DNA from: Ovis canadensis
Lineage: Eukaryota > Chordata > Mammalia > Artiodactyla > Bovidae
DNA length: 64,000 bases
Direction of reading: 5' to 3'
NCBI RefSeq assembly: GCF_042477335.2
Contig: NC_091248.1
Coordinates: forward strand, 118,503,501-118,567,500
A model generated the notes under the pieces. That model was given only the letters and a program-made list of their open reading frames with translations. It was not told the origin of the DNA and did no database searches. Made by a program: the position numbers and the translations under genes. Below are positions 60,401 through 64,000 of the stretch, one piece after another; position 1 is the first letter of the stretch; each line of letters begins with the position of its first letter.

Positions 60401-60572
60401 AAATCCCTCACCAACTTGGTAAGATGTGAAGTCATTTACATCTTTCCTCAACAGAAAAGCTTAGTGTTCTAAAACTTACCACGGCATAGGAGAAGAGGAA
60501 AATGGTGTCCAACGTTCCAAGGAAAAGAGTGGCTTCCTCTGCACTGGGAAACAAATGGTTGCTGCTCCAAAT
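33392..60572 (-). CDS. SLC37A3: SLC37A3, sugar-phosphate exchanger family member 3 (12 exons, 5' partial)
   Basis: Twelve exons on the minus strand splice into one open frame of 428 codons plus stop, each intron beginning GT and ending AG. The product is a major facilitator transporter of the SLC37 family. Identification rests on recalled human SLC37A3 (about 494 residues): the exons match almost residue for residue from the second transmembrane segment to the C-terminus. Two MFS loop motifs are visible, [10 protein letters not shown] (TM2-TM3) and [10 protein letters not shown] (TM8-TM9). A long acidic central loop separates the two six-helix halves. Known biology: SLC37A3 pairs with ATRAID in endolysosomal membranes and releases nitrogen bisphosphonates; its natural substrate is unsettled. 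About 66 N-terminal residues lie beyond the right edge. No stop or frameshift was seen, so the gene looks functional. Confidence 0.97.
33485..34629 (-). other. SLC37A3: SLC37A3 last intron, repeat-poor part
   Basis: No coding sequence and no young repeat seen. Short frames at 33,683-34,108 are not exons: they lack matches to the transporter and good splice pairs. Confidence 0.5.
34630..35035 (+). mobile_element. L1 3' UTR, in SLC37A3 intron
   Basis: L1 signatures gtatgattccatgcgtatga, ggccagcagttgcccggtgg and tatatctcaaatgcatgcca. Confidence 0.75.
35128..35408 (+). mobile_element. Long CHR-type SINE with target duplication, beside exon k
   Basis: CHR head and body (gttggactagtggttaagaa to gacccagcacagccaaagat). 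The direct repeats aaaaaactactag at 35,115-35,127 and 35,409-35,421 flank it. It ends 58 bp from exon k, on the side of that exon's splice donor. Confidence 0.92.
35427..35455 (+). repeat. Poly(A)-(GAA)n tract next to exon k donor
   Basis: A(12) followed by gaagaagaagaagag. In the minus-strand transcript this is a (CUU)n/poly-U run starting about 11 nt after the exon-intron junction. Confidence 0.9.
35466..35531 (-). CDS. SLC37A3: SLC37A3 exon k (TM12)
   Basis: 66 nt, exactly 22 codons beginning [20 protein letters not shown], most of the last membrane helix. The acceptor is cccttttag and the donor gtaagt. In the transcript the donor is followed after 5-10 nt by a (CTT)n/poly-U tract (35,427-35,454 on the plus strand), then by an antisense CHR SINE. 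Confidence 0.96.
36000..37140 (-). mobile_element. L1 fragment, antisense, in SLC37A3 intron
   Basis: Reversed L1 ORF2/3' hallmarks: tatggctgaataatattcta, atgaataatgctgcaatgaa, ggtaagggtccaaattcatt. Confidence 0.87.
37265..37935 (-). mobile_element. Second antisense L1 fragment, interrupted by BovB
   Basis: tagctttaccgacatacaat through aataatactccattaga, then resuming at tatgaatatatcatatttta. A separate, older copy next to the 36,000 L1. Confidence 0.82.
37636..37778 (+). mobile_element. BovB 3'-terminal fragment within L1
   Basis: gatggctggatggcatcacc to cgactgagcgactgaactga. Ends in the gaactgaactga-type tail of BovB. Confidence 0.9.
37940..38090 (-). mobile_element. L2-like fragment
   Basis: The order acctactgaacccctgttgt, cattgggaacgcgaagagga, tctatcctcaaggaaggcag follows the reversed L2 3' region. 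Old and diverged. Confidence 0.5.
38222..38345 (-). mobile_element. Short CHR-type SINE
   Basis: Reverse: ttttggccatactgtgcggc to cttaaccactggaccaccca. Confidence 0.88.
38815..38965 (-). mobile_element. L2 LINE 3' end
   Basis: cattcaacaagtacctgagc, ctgtgtgccaggcaccctt and gtgggagagacagacagtaa are the reversed L2 terminus. Confidence 0.75.
39018..39225 (+). mobile_element. Bov-tA SINE
   Basis: gtttcccagccggcacagcg to gacacgactaactaaacaac. Confidence 0.9.
39689..39800 (+). mobile_element. Short CHR-type SINE
   Basis: ggacttccctggcggtccag, ggaactaagatcccacacgc, A-tail after cacagcc. Confidence 0.92.
39838..39985 (+). mobile_element. MER5-like hAT-Charlie element
   Basis: gatctcaaactttatcgagt, gatggcttgttgaaatacag, gagttcccagattgattctg: the order of a MER5 element. 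Confidence 0.7.
40462..40613 (-). CDS. SLC37A3: SLC37A3 exon j (TM10-TM11)
   Basis: 152 nt: two bases and 50 codons. It reads [20 protein letters not shown], then [20 protein letters not shown] and [10 protein letters not shown]. The acceptor is gactttag and the donor gtgaga. The [16 protein letters not shown] block is strongly conserved in SLC37 proteins. The following intron to the next exon is about 4.9 kb. Confidence 0.97.
40614..41524 (-). other. SLC37A3: SLC37A3 intron between exons i and j
   Basis: No named repeat seen except a GA-rich run at about 40,952-40,972. No further exon found. Confidence 0.5.
41525..41572 (-). CDS. SLC37A3: SLC37A3 exon i (48-nt small exon)
   Basis: 48 nt encoding [15 protein letters not shown] flanked by two split codons. 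The acceptor is ccttgcag and the donor gtacgg. Both ends have the same phase, so skipping would remove 16 residues in frame. It is too short to be seen by ORF length alone; splice signals and protein continuity define it. Confidence 0.95.
42170..42271 (-). CDS. SLC37A3: SLC37A3 exon h (second MFS loop motif, TM8-TM9)
   Basis: 102 nt with split codons at both ends and 33 full codons. It encodes [20 protein letters not shown] and then [13 protein letters not shown]. The [10 protein letters not shown] block is the second-half copy of the MFS loop motif. The acceptor is ctggaag and the donor gtgagt. Confidence 0.97.
42733..42940 (+). mobile_element. CHR-type SINE
   Basis: ggacttccctggaggtccag to gatccagcgcagccaaataa; it has a shorter body than the long CHR copies. 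Confidence 0.9.
43126..43556 (+). repeat. Local duplication, copy 1 (split by a SINE)
   Basis: gcacacaagttcagatacag through ctacttccttgtttgg, then after the SINE cagctatagcaaaaagtcac to ctgctgtg. It matches 43,903-44,143 in the same orientation. Confidence 0.88.
43319..43523 (+). mobile_element. Bov-tA SINE inside duplication copy 1
   Basis: ggcttccctggtggctcagt to acacaactgagtgac. Absent from the equivalent place in copy 2, so it came after the duplication. Confidence 0.93.
43557..43880 (+). mobile_element. Long CHR-type SINE between the duplication copies
   Basis: ggcttccctcatgactcagt, the CHR body, and gacccagcacagccaaaaat with an A-rich tail. Confidence 0.9.
43903..44143 (+). repeat. 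Local duplication, copy 2
   Basis: Counterpart of 43,126-43,556 without the SINE: gcacaagttcaaacccagta, ccaaggttctgccacagcca, agctatagcaaaaagtcact. Confidence 0.88.
44474..44487 (+). repeat. Poly(T) run
   Basis: Fourteen T on the plus strand, poly(A) in the SLC37A3 transcript, about 150 nt downstream of the exon g donor. Confidence 0.9.
44638..44779 (-). CDS. SLC37A3: SLC37A3 exon g (TM7-TM8)
   Basis: 142 nt: 47 codons plus one base. It reads [20 protein letters not shown], then [20 protein letters not shown] and YDVGGII. The acceptor is cttgtag and the donor gtacgg. It carries the aromatic TM7 and the loop before TM8, and is nearly identical to the human exon as recalled. Confidence 0.97.
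44780..46959 (-). other. SLC37A3: SLC37A3 intron between exons f and g
   Basis: Repeat-poor. A MIR-like stretch at about 46,150-46,290 (gaggaaactga-type pattern, tagtggataagctggcaaca) and an old hAT element at 46,597-46,775. No exon. Confidence 0.5.
46597..46775 (+). mobile_element. Old non-autonomous hAT element
   Basis: The order gtcagcaaattggggctcac, ctgtggcagagactgtacag and aaaacatttacttttggctc matches a common mammalian hAT MITE whose consensus starts near cagcaaactacggcc. Subfamily not assigned. Confidence 0.55.
46960..47138 (-). CDS. SLC37A3: SLC37A3 exon f (acidic central loop, start of TM7)
   Basis: 179 nt: two bases, then 59 codons. This is the acidic cytosolic loop between the two six-helix halves ([20 protein letters not shown], then [13 protein letters not shown]). 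It continues into [15 protein letters not shown] at the start of TM7. The loop contains an NYS sequon, probably unused because the loop should face the cytosol. The acceptor is gttttag and the donor gtaagg. It differs from recalled human protein mainly in the loop. Confidence 0.97.
47178..47340 (+). mobile_element. MIR SINE
   Basis: aacactgtgctaagggcttt, ttacaggaaaaagtaactaa and caaggtcacacagctaatga: core MIR. It starts about 40 bp upstream of the exon f acceptor in the transcript. Confidence 0.85.
47882..47966 (-). CDS. SLC37A3: SLC37A3 exon e (TM6)
   Basis: 85 nt: 28 codons plus one base. It reads [20 protein letters not shown] and then LLVSPEEI, the sixth membrane helix leading into the central loop. 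The acceptor is an unusual C-run tract ending cccccag and the donor is gtgaga. One arm of the inverted repeat starts 114 nt upstream of this acceptor in the transcript. Confidence 0.97.
48081..48198 (+). repeat. Inverted repeat, left arm (MIR-derived)
   Basis: 118 bp beginning gggcacccagcctctgccag. Its reverse complement is at 49,285-49,402 with one mismatch (c at 48,191). The content resembles MIR (gcactgagctaagtgtttta). Confidence 0.97.
48337..48530 (+). mobile_element. CHR-type SINE in the inverted-repeat spacer
   Basis: acttccctggtggtccagca to acccacacggccaaaacatg. Confidence 0.88.
49150..49277 (-). mobile_element. Short CHR-type SINE abutting the right arm
   Basis: Reverse: ttttgttttggccgcactgc to aaccactggactaccaggga. 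It ends 8 bp before the inverted-repeat arm. Confidence 0.9.
49285..49402 (-). repeat. Inverted repeat, right arm (MIR-derived)
   Basis: Runs from ccactcaatgtccaggagac to aggctgggtgccc, the reverse complement of 48,081-48,198 at 117 of 118 positions. Confidence 0.97.
49640..50240 (-). mobile_element. Old L1-like fragment, antisense, split by a SINE
   Basis: tacaaacaatgctgaagcaa, aactgctaggtcagagccat, then after the SINE taccaatctaataaggatac. Strongly diverged, boundaries uncertain. Confidence 0.55.
49833..50041 (-). mobile_element. Bov-tA SINE
   Basis: Reverse: tgatgtgttagtcactcagt to ctgagccagcagggaagccc. Confidence 0.92.
50766..50862 (-). CDS. SLC37A3: SLC37A3 exon d (TM5)
   Basis: 97 nt: one base completing the split glycine codon, then 32 codons beginning [20 protein letters not shown] and ending SSVLQYGYE. 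The acceptor is catcctag and the donor gtaggt. The exon ends on a full codon. The downstream 2.8-kb intron holds the 118-bp inverted repeat described in the findings. Confidence 0.97.
51080..51965 (+). mobile_element. L1 ORF2 end, sense, interrupted by Bov-A
   Basis: ggagatgcaaattaaaatca, aaggtatcactacacaccta, ccagccattctactcccagg and tgatacaatggatgactcct are L1 ORF2 landmarks. No intact frame. Confidence 0.87.
51352..51466 (+). mobile_element. Bov-A SINE monomer within L1
   Basis: gagaaggaaatggtaaccca to gtcagacaccagttagcaac. Confidence 0.9.
51969..52095 (+). mobile_element. Short CHR-type SINE
   Basis: ggactttccaggtggtccgg, tctggttcgggaactaagat, A-rich tail. Confidence 0.85.
52322..52440 (+). 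mobile_element. Short CHR-type SINE
   Basis: aggacttccctggcggccca, ggttcaatccctgattgggg, A-run at the end. Confidence 0.9.
52441..53218 (-). other. SLC37A3: SLC37A3 intron between exons c and d, unique part
   Basis: No named repeat or exon recognised. Confidence 0.45.
53220..53478 (+). mobile_element. Long CHR-type SINE
   Basis: ggacttccctggtggtccag to aagacctggtgtagctaata with an (aata)n tail. Confidence 0.92.
53574..53855 (+). mobile_element. Long CHR-type SINE
   Basis: ggcttcccctagtggtacag to caacaaggacccggtgtaaa. Confidence 0.9.
53856..54849 (-). other. SLC37A3: SLC37A3 intron between exons c and d, second unique part
   Basis: A MIR-like stretch may lie near 53,920-54,000 (cattactcccattaggaaac). 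Otherwise nothing recognised. Confidence 0.4.
54850..55155 (+). mobile_element. Ruminant L1 3' end
   Basis: G-rich L1 3' UTR (ggggaggggggaggggggag), ttagctcggtgctctgcgat, taaagcaattatactccaca and a poly(A) tail. The tail ends about 90 bp from exon c. The G-runs are quadruplex-prone. Confidence 0.92.
55247..55392 (-). CDS. SLC37A3: SLC37A3 exon c (TM3-TM4)
   Basis: 146 nt: 48 codons plus two bases (GG) completed by the next exon. It begins [20 protein letters not shown], continues into TM4 with [20 protein letters not shown] and ends KAG. The acceptor is ccctaag and the donor gtatgc. The GWP and NWFGK residues are typical of the SLC37 family. An L1 3' end lies about 90 bp downstream in the intron. 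Confidence 0.97.
55960..56190 (+). mobile_element. L1 3' scrap with poly(A)
   Basis: tggtatgattccagctacat and actgtgcactgcaaaggggg, then A(18) at about 56,173-56,190. Confidence 0.65.
56202..56262 (+). mobile_element. Mariner-type transposon end
   Basis: cattgggttggccaaaaagt followed by tcatttgggtttag is the terminal inverted repeat of the ruminant mariner family. Only one end is seen; the partner repeat is missing. Confidence 0.8.
56263..57260 (-). other. SLC37A3: SLC37A3 intron between exons b and c
   Basis: L2/MIR-like pieces near 56,395-56,560 (caatcaacaaatgcttgtga). A 164-codon minus frame at 56,545-57,039 reads through old repeat-like DNA and has no recognisable domain. Confidence 0.5.
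57261..57344 (-). CDS. SLC37A3: SLC37A3 exon b (MFS loop 2-3 motif, TM3)
   Basis: 84 nt, 28 codons, phase 0 at both ends. It encodes [20 protein letters not shown] and then GMCSSALV. The GxxxDRxxxR pattern is the classic MFS cytosolic loop motif between TM2 and TM3. The acceptor is ttcttctag and the donor gtaagt. Skipping would keep the frame but remove the motif. Confidence 0.97.
57345..57947 (-). other. SLC37A3: SLC37A3 intron between exons a and b, unique part
   Basis: Nothing recognised. Confidence 0.45.
57948..58146 (+). mobile_element. Bov-tA SINE
   Basis: gcttccctggtggctcagac to cagacacaactaagcaacta. Confidence 0.94.
58147..58180 (+). repeat. (AC)n microsatellite
   Basis: About 16 dinucleotide units with one cg interruption, grown at the SINE tail. 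Likely length-polymorphic. Confidence 0.95.
58322..58512 (+). mobile_element. Bov-tA SINE
   Basis: tatactgtggctcagctggt to gacatgactaagtgactttc. Confidence 0.9.
58660..58870 (+). mobile_element. Bov-tA SINE
   Basis: gggttttcctggtgggtcaa to cacgactgagggactaaaca. Confidence 0.92.
59018..59140 (-). mobile_element. Short CHR-type SINE
   Basis: Reverse: ttttattttgccgcaccaca to ctggacagccagagaggtcc. Confidence 0.82.
59532..59737 (-). mobile_element. Bov-tA SINE
   Basis: Reverse: tgctgctatttagttgctca to accaccaagccacctctgca. Confidence 0.9.
59738..60479 (-). other. SLC37A3: SLC37A3 intron just after exon a
   Basis: L2-like 3' sequence at about 60,130-60,315 (tttgtctcttagttcccagt, catacactaggcgctctcga). 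Otherwise unique. Confidence 0.5.
60480..60572 (-). CDS. SLC37A3: SLC37A3 exon a (first in window; TM2)
   Basis: 93 nt, 31 full codons, phase 0 at both ends. It reads [20 protein letters not shown] followed by a hydrophobic stretch ending FLFSYAV. The acceptor is preceded by gacctcag and the donor is gtaagt. The [12 protein letters not shown] segment is the loop after TM1, and the rest is TM2. No initiator precedes it: upstream coding exons are needed and none was found between 60,573 and 64,000. Confidence 0.96.
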
Positions 60573-61828
60573 CTGAGGTCACACAACAAGAACCTGTTAA
60601 GACTCATTGGGCCAAAGCACCTTCTGGAACCACCTCCGCCCACCCTCACGGAAACCTGGGGAGGTTGAAAAGAGCAGATCAGCGCTCTGTACCTGAGGAA
60701 ACCCCATGCGCAAACAGGTCCATGAGGCCACAACGATTTGCATAGTAACACTAAAACGCTATCTGCTTCTTCCCTTTTAACTGTTCCACTGATGGTGCAA
60801 AAGCAGTGGTAGGTAAACTCCTATGCCTGGGCATGGATGGAGGCAGTTATGCCAAACTGTACCATTCAGCACTGCGTCTTTCACTGCCTCACAGGGCCCA
60901 AAAGCGGCAGTTTCACTGAAGAAGGTCCTTGGCACATACTAGACGCTCAGTAAATATTTATCAAGCATTAAAAAGTATTAATCTTACTAAATCTGGCCCG
61001 AGTCCCCACTCCCCCTTTTTTTTAAATAATCTGTGCCATTGAGTAGAAAATATGCATCTAGCACTCAGCACACCAAAGAAAGACAGCTGTTTTGAGAAAA
61101 CTGTGAGTTGCAGGCTGGAATGTCATTTTTCCTTGAAAGAGTGACTGACAGATAAAGGCTAGTTATTCAGATTTGCGTTTCTGGCAGATATTTCCTCCAA
61201 AAAAGAATGAAATGAGCCTGTCACTTCCAAGACCCATTCAAAGGACAAGACAGACAAATAGATCTTAATGTAAGAGGATAAAAAAGTTAATTAATATAGT
61301 TTCAGATTCCACATTGTCACTAACCTTTAAGAAATTGCCTCTTGTCAAATTCTGGTACAGTATCAAAGACAAATATCCACAATTAACTAAAAAGGCTATT
61401 AAAATACTTCTCCCCTTTCCACTATGTATCTCTGGAAGCCAAACTCTCTTCATACCCTTCAAAGGATCCTGCTACAAGAGACTGAATTCAGAAGCAGACA
61501 TGAAAATCCACTGTCTTCTATTAAGTCAGACAGGAGGAGATTTGCAAAAATGTAAGTCAGTGTCACTCTCCTTAGCAAGTGGTTCTTTTTGTTGTTTTGA
61601 AAAACTCGTTTTTCATGAAATGTTATTTATGTTATTAACATGTTATGGGTTATTTAGTTCATTTTTAAATAACTTAAAACCAATGTATTTTTAAAACGTC
61701 TCAGTTTTAATTTCTGAAACAGTAAGTTTCTATAAATACAAACTCATAGCTCTTTGGGATCTCCAGATCAGGGAGTTGTACTACATGGTTTCTCAGATAG
61801 GTTATTATAGGAAAGAAAATTGGGGGAT
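60573..61828 (-). other. SLC37A3: SLC37A3 intron upstream of exon a
   Basis: A short L2 end at about 60,915-60,970 (cttggcacatactagacgct). First copy of the direct repeat pair at 61,083-61,220. No exon encoding the SLC37A3 N-terminus was found. Confidence 0.5.
61083..61220 (+). repeat. Diverged direct repeat, copy 1
   Basis: acagctgttttgagaaaact, agttattcagatttgcgttt and gaatgaaatgagcctg have ordered counterparts at 63,101-63,236. Confidence 0.85.
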
Positions 61829-61975
61829 CTCCCTGGTCGTCCAGTGTTAAGGCTTCGCCTTGCAATGCAGAGAGTAAGGATTCAACCCTTGGTCAGGGAG
61901 CTAAGACCCTATAAGCAGGCTAAAAAGCCAAAACCTAAACCAGAAGCAACACTGTAACAAATTCAATAAAGACTT
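61829..61975 (+). mobile_element. CHR-type SINE
   Basis: tctccctggtcgtccagtgt, ttcaacccttggtcagggag, then an A-rich, caataaagac-containing tail. Confidence 0.85.
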
Positions 61976-62047
61976 TAAAAGCGGCCCACGTCAAAAACAG
62001 AAAATCTTGTAAAACAGAAAACTTTCTGACTTCAGAATATTAAAAAG

Positions 62048-62390
62048 AGGGCCTTCCCCAGGAGCTCAGAGGTAAAGAATCTGTTTGCCAGTGTAGGAGA
62101 CATGGGTTCAATCTGTGATCCAGGAAGACCCCACATGCCGTGTGCCACAACTACTGAGTCTGTGCTCTACAGCTGGCGAGCCACAGCTACCGAGCCCACG
62201 TGCCGCAGCTGCTGAAGCCTGTGCGCCCAGAGCCCCGACGTGCTCTGCAACGAGAAGCCCCTGCAGTGAGAAGATGCAGTGAGAAGACCGTGCCCTGCAA
62301 CTGCAGAGCAGCCTCTGCTCTCTCCAACTAAGGAAAACGCTAGCACAGAAGCAAAGACCTAGCACAGCCAAAAATAACATAACTCACTCA
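62048..62390 (+). mobile_element. Long CHR-type SINE
   Basis: ggccttccccaggagctcag to agacctagcacagccaaaaa; an internal partial duplication (gcagtgagaaga) is visible. Confidence 0.9.
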
Positions 62391-64000
62391 ATACAATGAT
62401 TTTTTTTAGAAAAAGAATATTAAAGAGAAAAACCATAAGCAGCAACTCTGAAAATACATCATCACTTCACAGAAAGAAAAATCCCCAAATTGTCAAGAGA
62501 ATATATAAACTGTGATTATAGTCCAGTGACTCACTTCTGTGTGGCTTGTGCCATCTGTCTTGTTATTGATGCCTTAACACACACACTCTGCTTTCAGGAG
62601 CGGAAGAGACACTCACAACTGAGACCCATCAGTACGTCAGGGTGACAACGTGGGGCCCTAAATACTTCCAACGAGAGTTGCCTCACCATCTTTCCCTCGA
62701 GCCACAAGCTCTGACTCCTGATCCCCTTCAGGCTCAACAGGACCCAGGATGAAGCCCTGTGGGGCACAAGCCAATGTGAACCAGAGCTCACATCCGAGCA
62801 GCTGCTCCAGGTTTCAAGGGTTTTTTCTTCACTCTCATGAGAAGCCACCGAAAACTCCCTGCAGGTGTGGCTGTCACAAAAAGGACAGATTTTAAACAAC
62901 TTTTTTCTGCTTCACTGCCAGAATTCAGCTGAAGATACTAGTGACTGCCTCCTTCAAAAGTACAAATCCCAAAACTAAAAGAAAAAAAGCAGGACGAACA
63001 AAAAGATTCAGAAAACAGGATGAAAGAAAAAAGGCTGGTGAAGAGAGCGTACATCAATAATGCAGCTCCGATCAAGACAACCATACTAACGGGCGAGAAG
63101 ATAGCTGTCTTGAGGAAAACTGTGTGGGTCGCAAGTTCAAAGGTCATTTTTGCTTGTAAGAGGGATTGACAGATGAACTCGTTATTCAGATTTGTTTACC
63201 GGCAGCTATTTCCTTAAAAGAGAAGGAAATGAGCCTGGAATCACCGACAGAGTGACTCTGAGTTGCCAGTCTCACACGCTGGCCTGCACCTGCACAGCTG
63301 CCGGGTGGAGGGCCAGCCTTAGCGGCCTGCGCGGACGGAGGCTCTTCTTGCTCTTCTTGTGGGGGAGGGCCTGTATTGAGCTACAAGGATTGCTACGCGT
63401 TGGGACACTTCCTGGAAGCACGGAAGGTTGCGGTGTGGGCTTCCTAAGCGAGAATGTTTATCACAGAGTGACAGCTCTGCATGGGGTGGGGGAACTTCTG
63501 ACATGAAAGAGCTTCCTGAAGCGGCGCACAGAGGATGAGCTGAAGCTGACACATGCTCAGGCTCTGGTACTGGGCGCCGTGAGAACCGGAGCTAAGAGCA
63601 TCTGTGGTCAAGGTTGAGCTGGAACGCTGAGGGCACCTTGAATTCTGCTTTAGACTGGAGAGAAGAAGTTTAGACTCTGCACGCTGGAAGGACTGTGCTG
63701 CCTGGAGTGGTAAGACTTTCTAATGTAATAGAAAAAAAAATTCTTGTATTAAAAAAAATTGTAAGTTTCAGTCAAGTTGTCCTCAAATATTAGGTTCAAC
63801 CATTTCCTCTCCGTTATCTATAAACATAGATTTTATATTATGTTCTTTTACTATTTCCAATGTTTGCCCATGTCAGTGGGATCCATTACAAAGTCTCAAG
63901 GTACAGAGACTGTGCCTGCTTAACGTCTTTTGTAAAGCACCTAAGATAGCTATACATAAACATGACAGCTATAATAAGTACTTTTGAAGGTACTGTTTAG
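62391..64000 (-). other. SLC37A3: SLC37A3 5' intron DNA to the window edge
   Basis: Includes direct repeat copy 2. A GC-richer part lies at 63,280-63,440 (gccgggtggagggccagcct). No exon, CpG island or promoter could be supported. Confidence 0.4.
63101..63236 (+). repeat. Diverged direct repeat, copy 2
   Basis: atagctgtcttgaggaaaac, gttattcagatttgtttacc and gaaggaaatgagcctgg parallel 61,083-61,220. Confidence 0.85.

Noticed and set aside
62594..62899. 101-codon minus-strand frame as a possible upstream SLC37A3 exon
   Set aside because: Its translation does not resemble the expected SLC37A3 N-terminus.

Overview
This window is mammalian nuclear DNA from a ruminant (cattle-like; sheep, goat or another bovid cannot be excluded). 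The evidence is the repeat content: BovB (RTE-type) LINEs, Bov-A / BovA2 / Bov-tA SINEs, cetartiodactyl CHR-type tRNA SINEs and L1 copies with the bovine-type 3' end. Older mammalian repeats (MIR, L2, MER1, MER5, an MLT1-like LTR, a mariner remnant) are also present. There are no bacterial genes, no operons, no CRISPR array and no functional RNA gene that can be supported.

The only protein-coding gene recognised is SLC37A3, a 12-TM major facilitator of the SLC37 sugar-phosphate exchanger family, on the minus strand. Twelve coding exons lie between 60,572 and 33,392. All have GT-AG boundaries and join in one open frame of 428 codons plus a TGA stop. The N-terminal ~66 codons (first transmembrane segment), the 5' UTR and the promoter must lie beyond position 64,000. 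A repeat-poor 3' UTR runs to about 32,100, where two AATAAA signals sit on the minus strand.

Layout: 1-32,000 is intergenic DNA downstream of SLC37A3, a palimpsest of retrotransposons. Its most complex locus is 18,955-22,830, where an old L1 holds a Bov-tA SINE that was split by a near-full-length BovB, which itself carries a younger Bov-tA. From 32,100 to 60,572 are the SLC37A3 3' UTR, exons and introns, the introns packed with CHR and Bov-tA insertions. From 60,573 to 64,000 is the 5' part of the gene's intron, with a diverged direct repeat pair and two CHR SINEs.

No new gene system was found. The strongest unusual signals are structural. An intronic inverted repeat with 118-bp arms (117/118 identical) is built from a fragment of an ancient MIR and is transcribed within SLC37A3, 114 nt upstream of an exon. 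A local duplication in another intron has one copy split by a SINE. A multi-level nested insertion has readable target-site duplications. Repeat family names come from memory of consensus sequences and were not checked with RepeatMasker.
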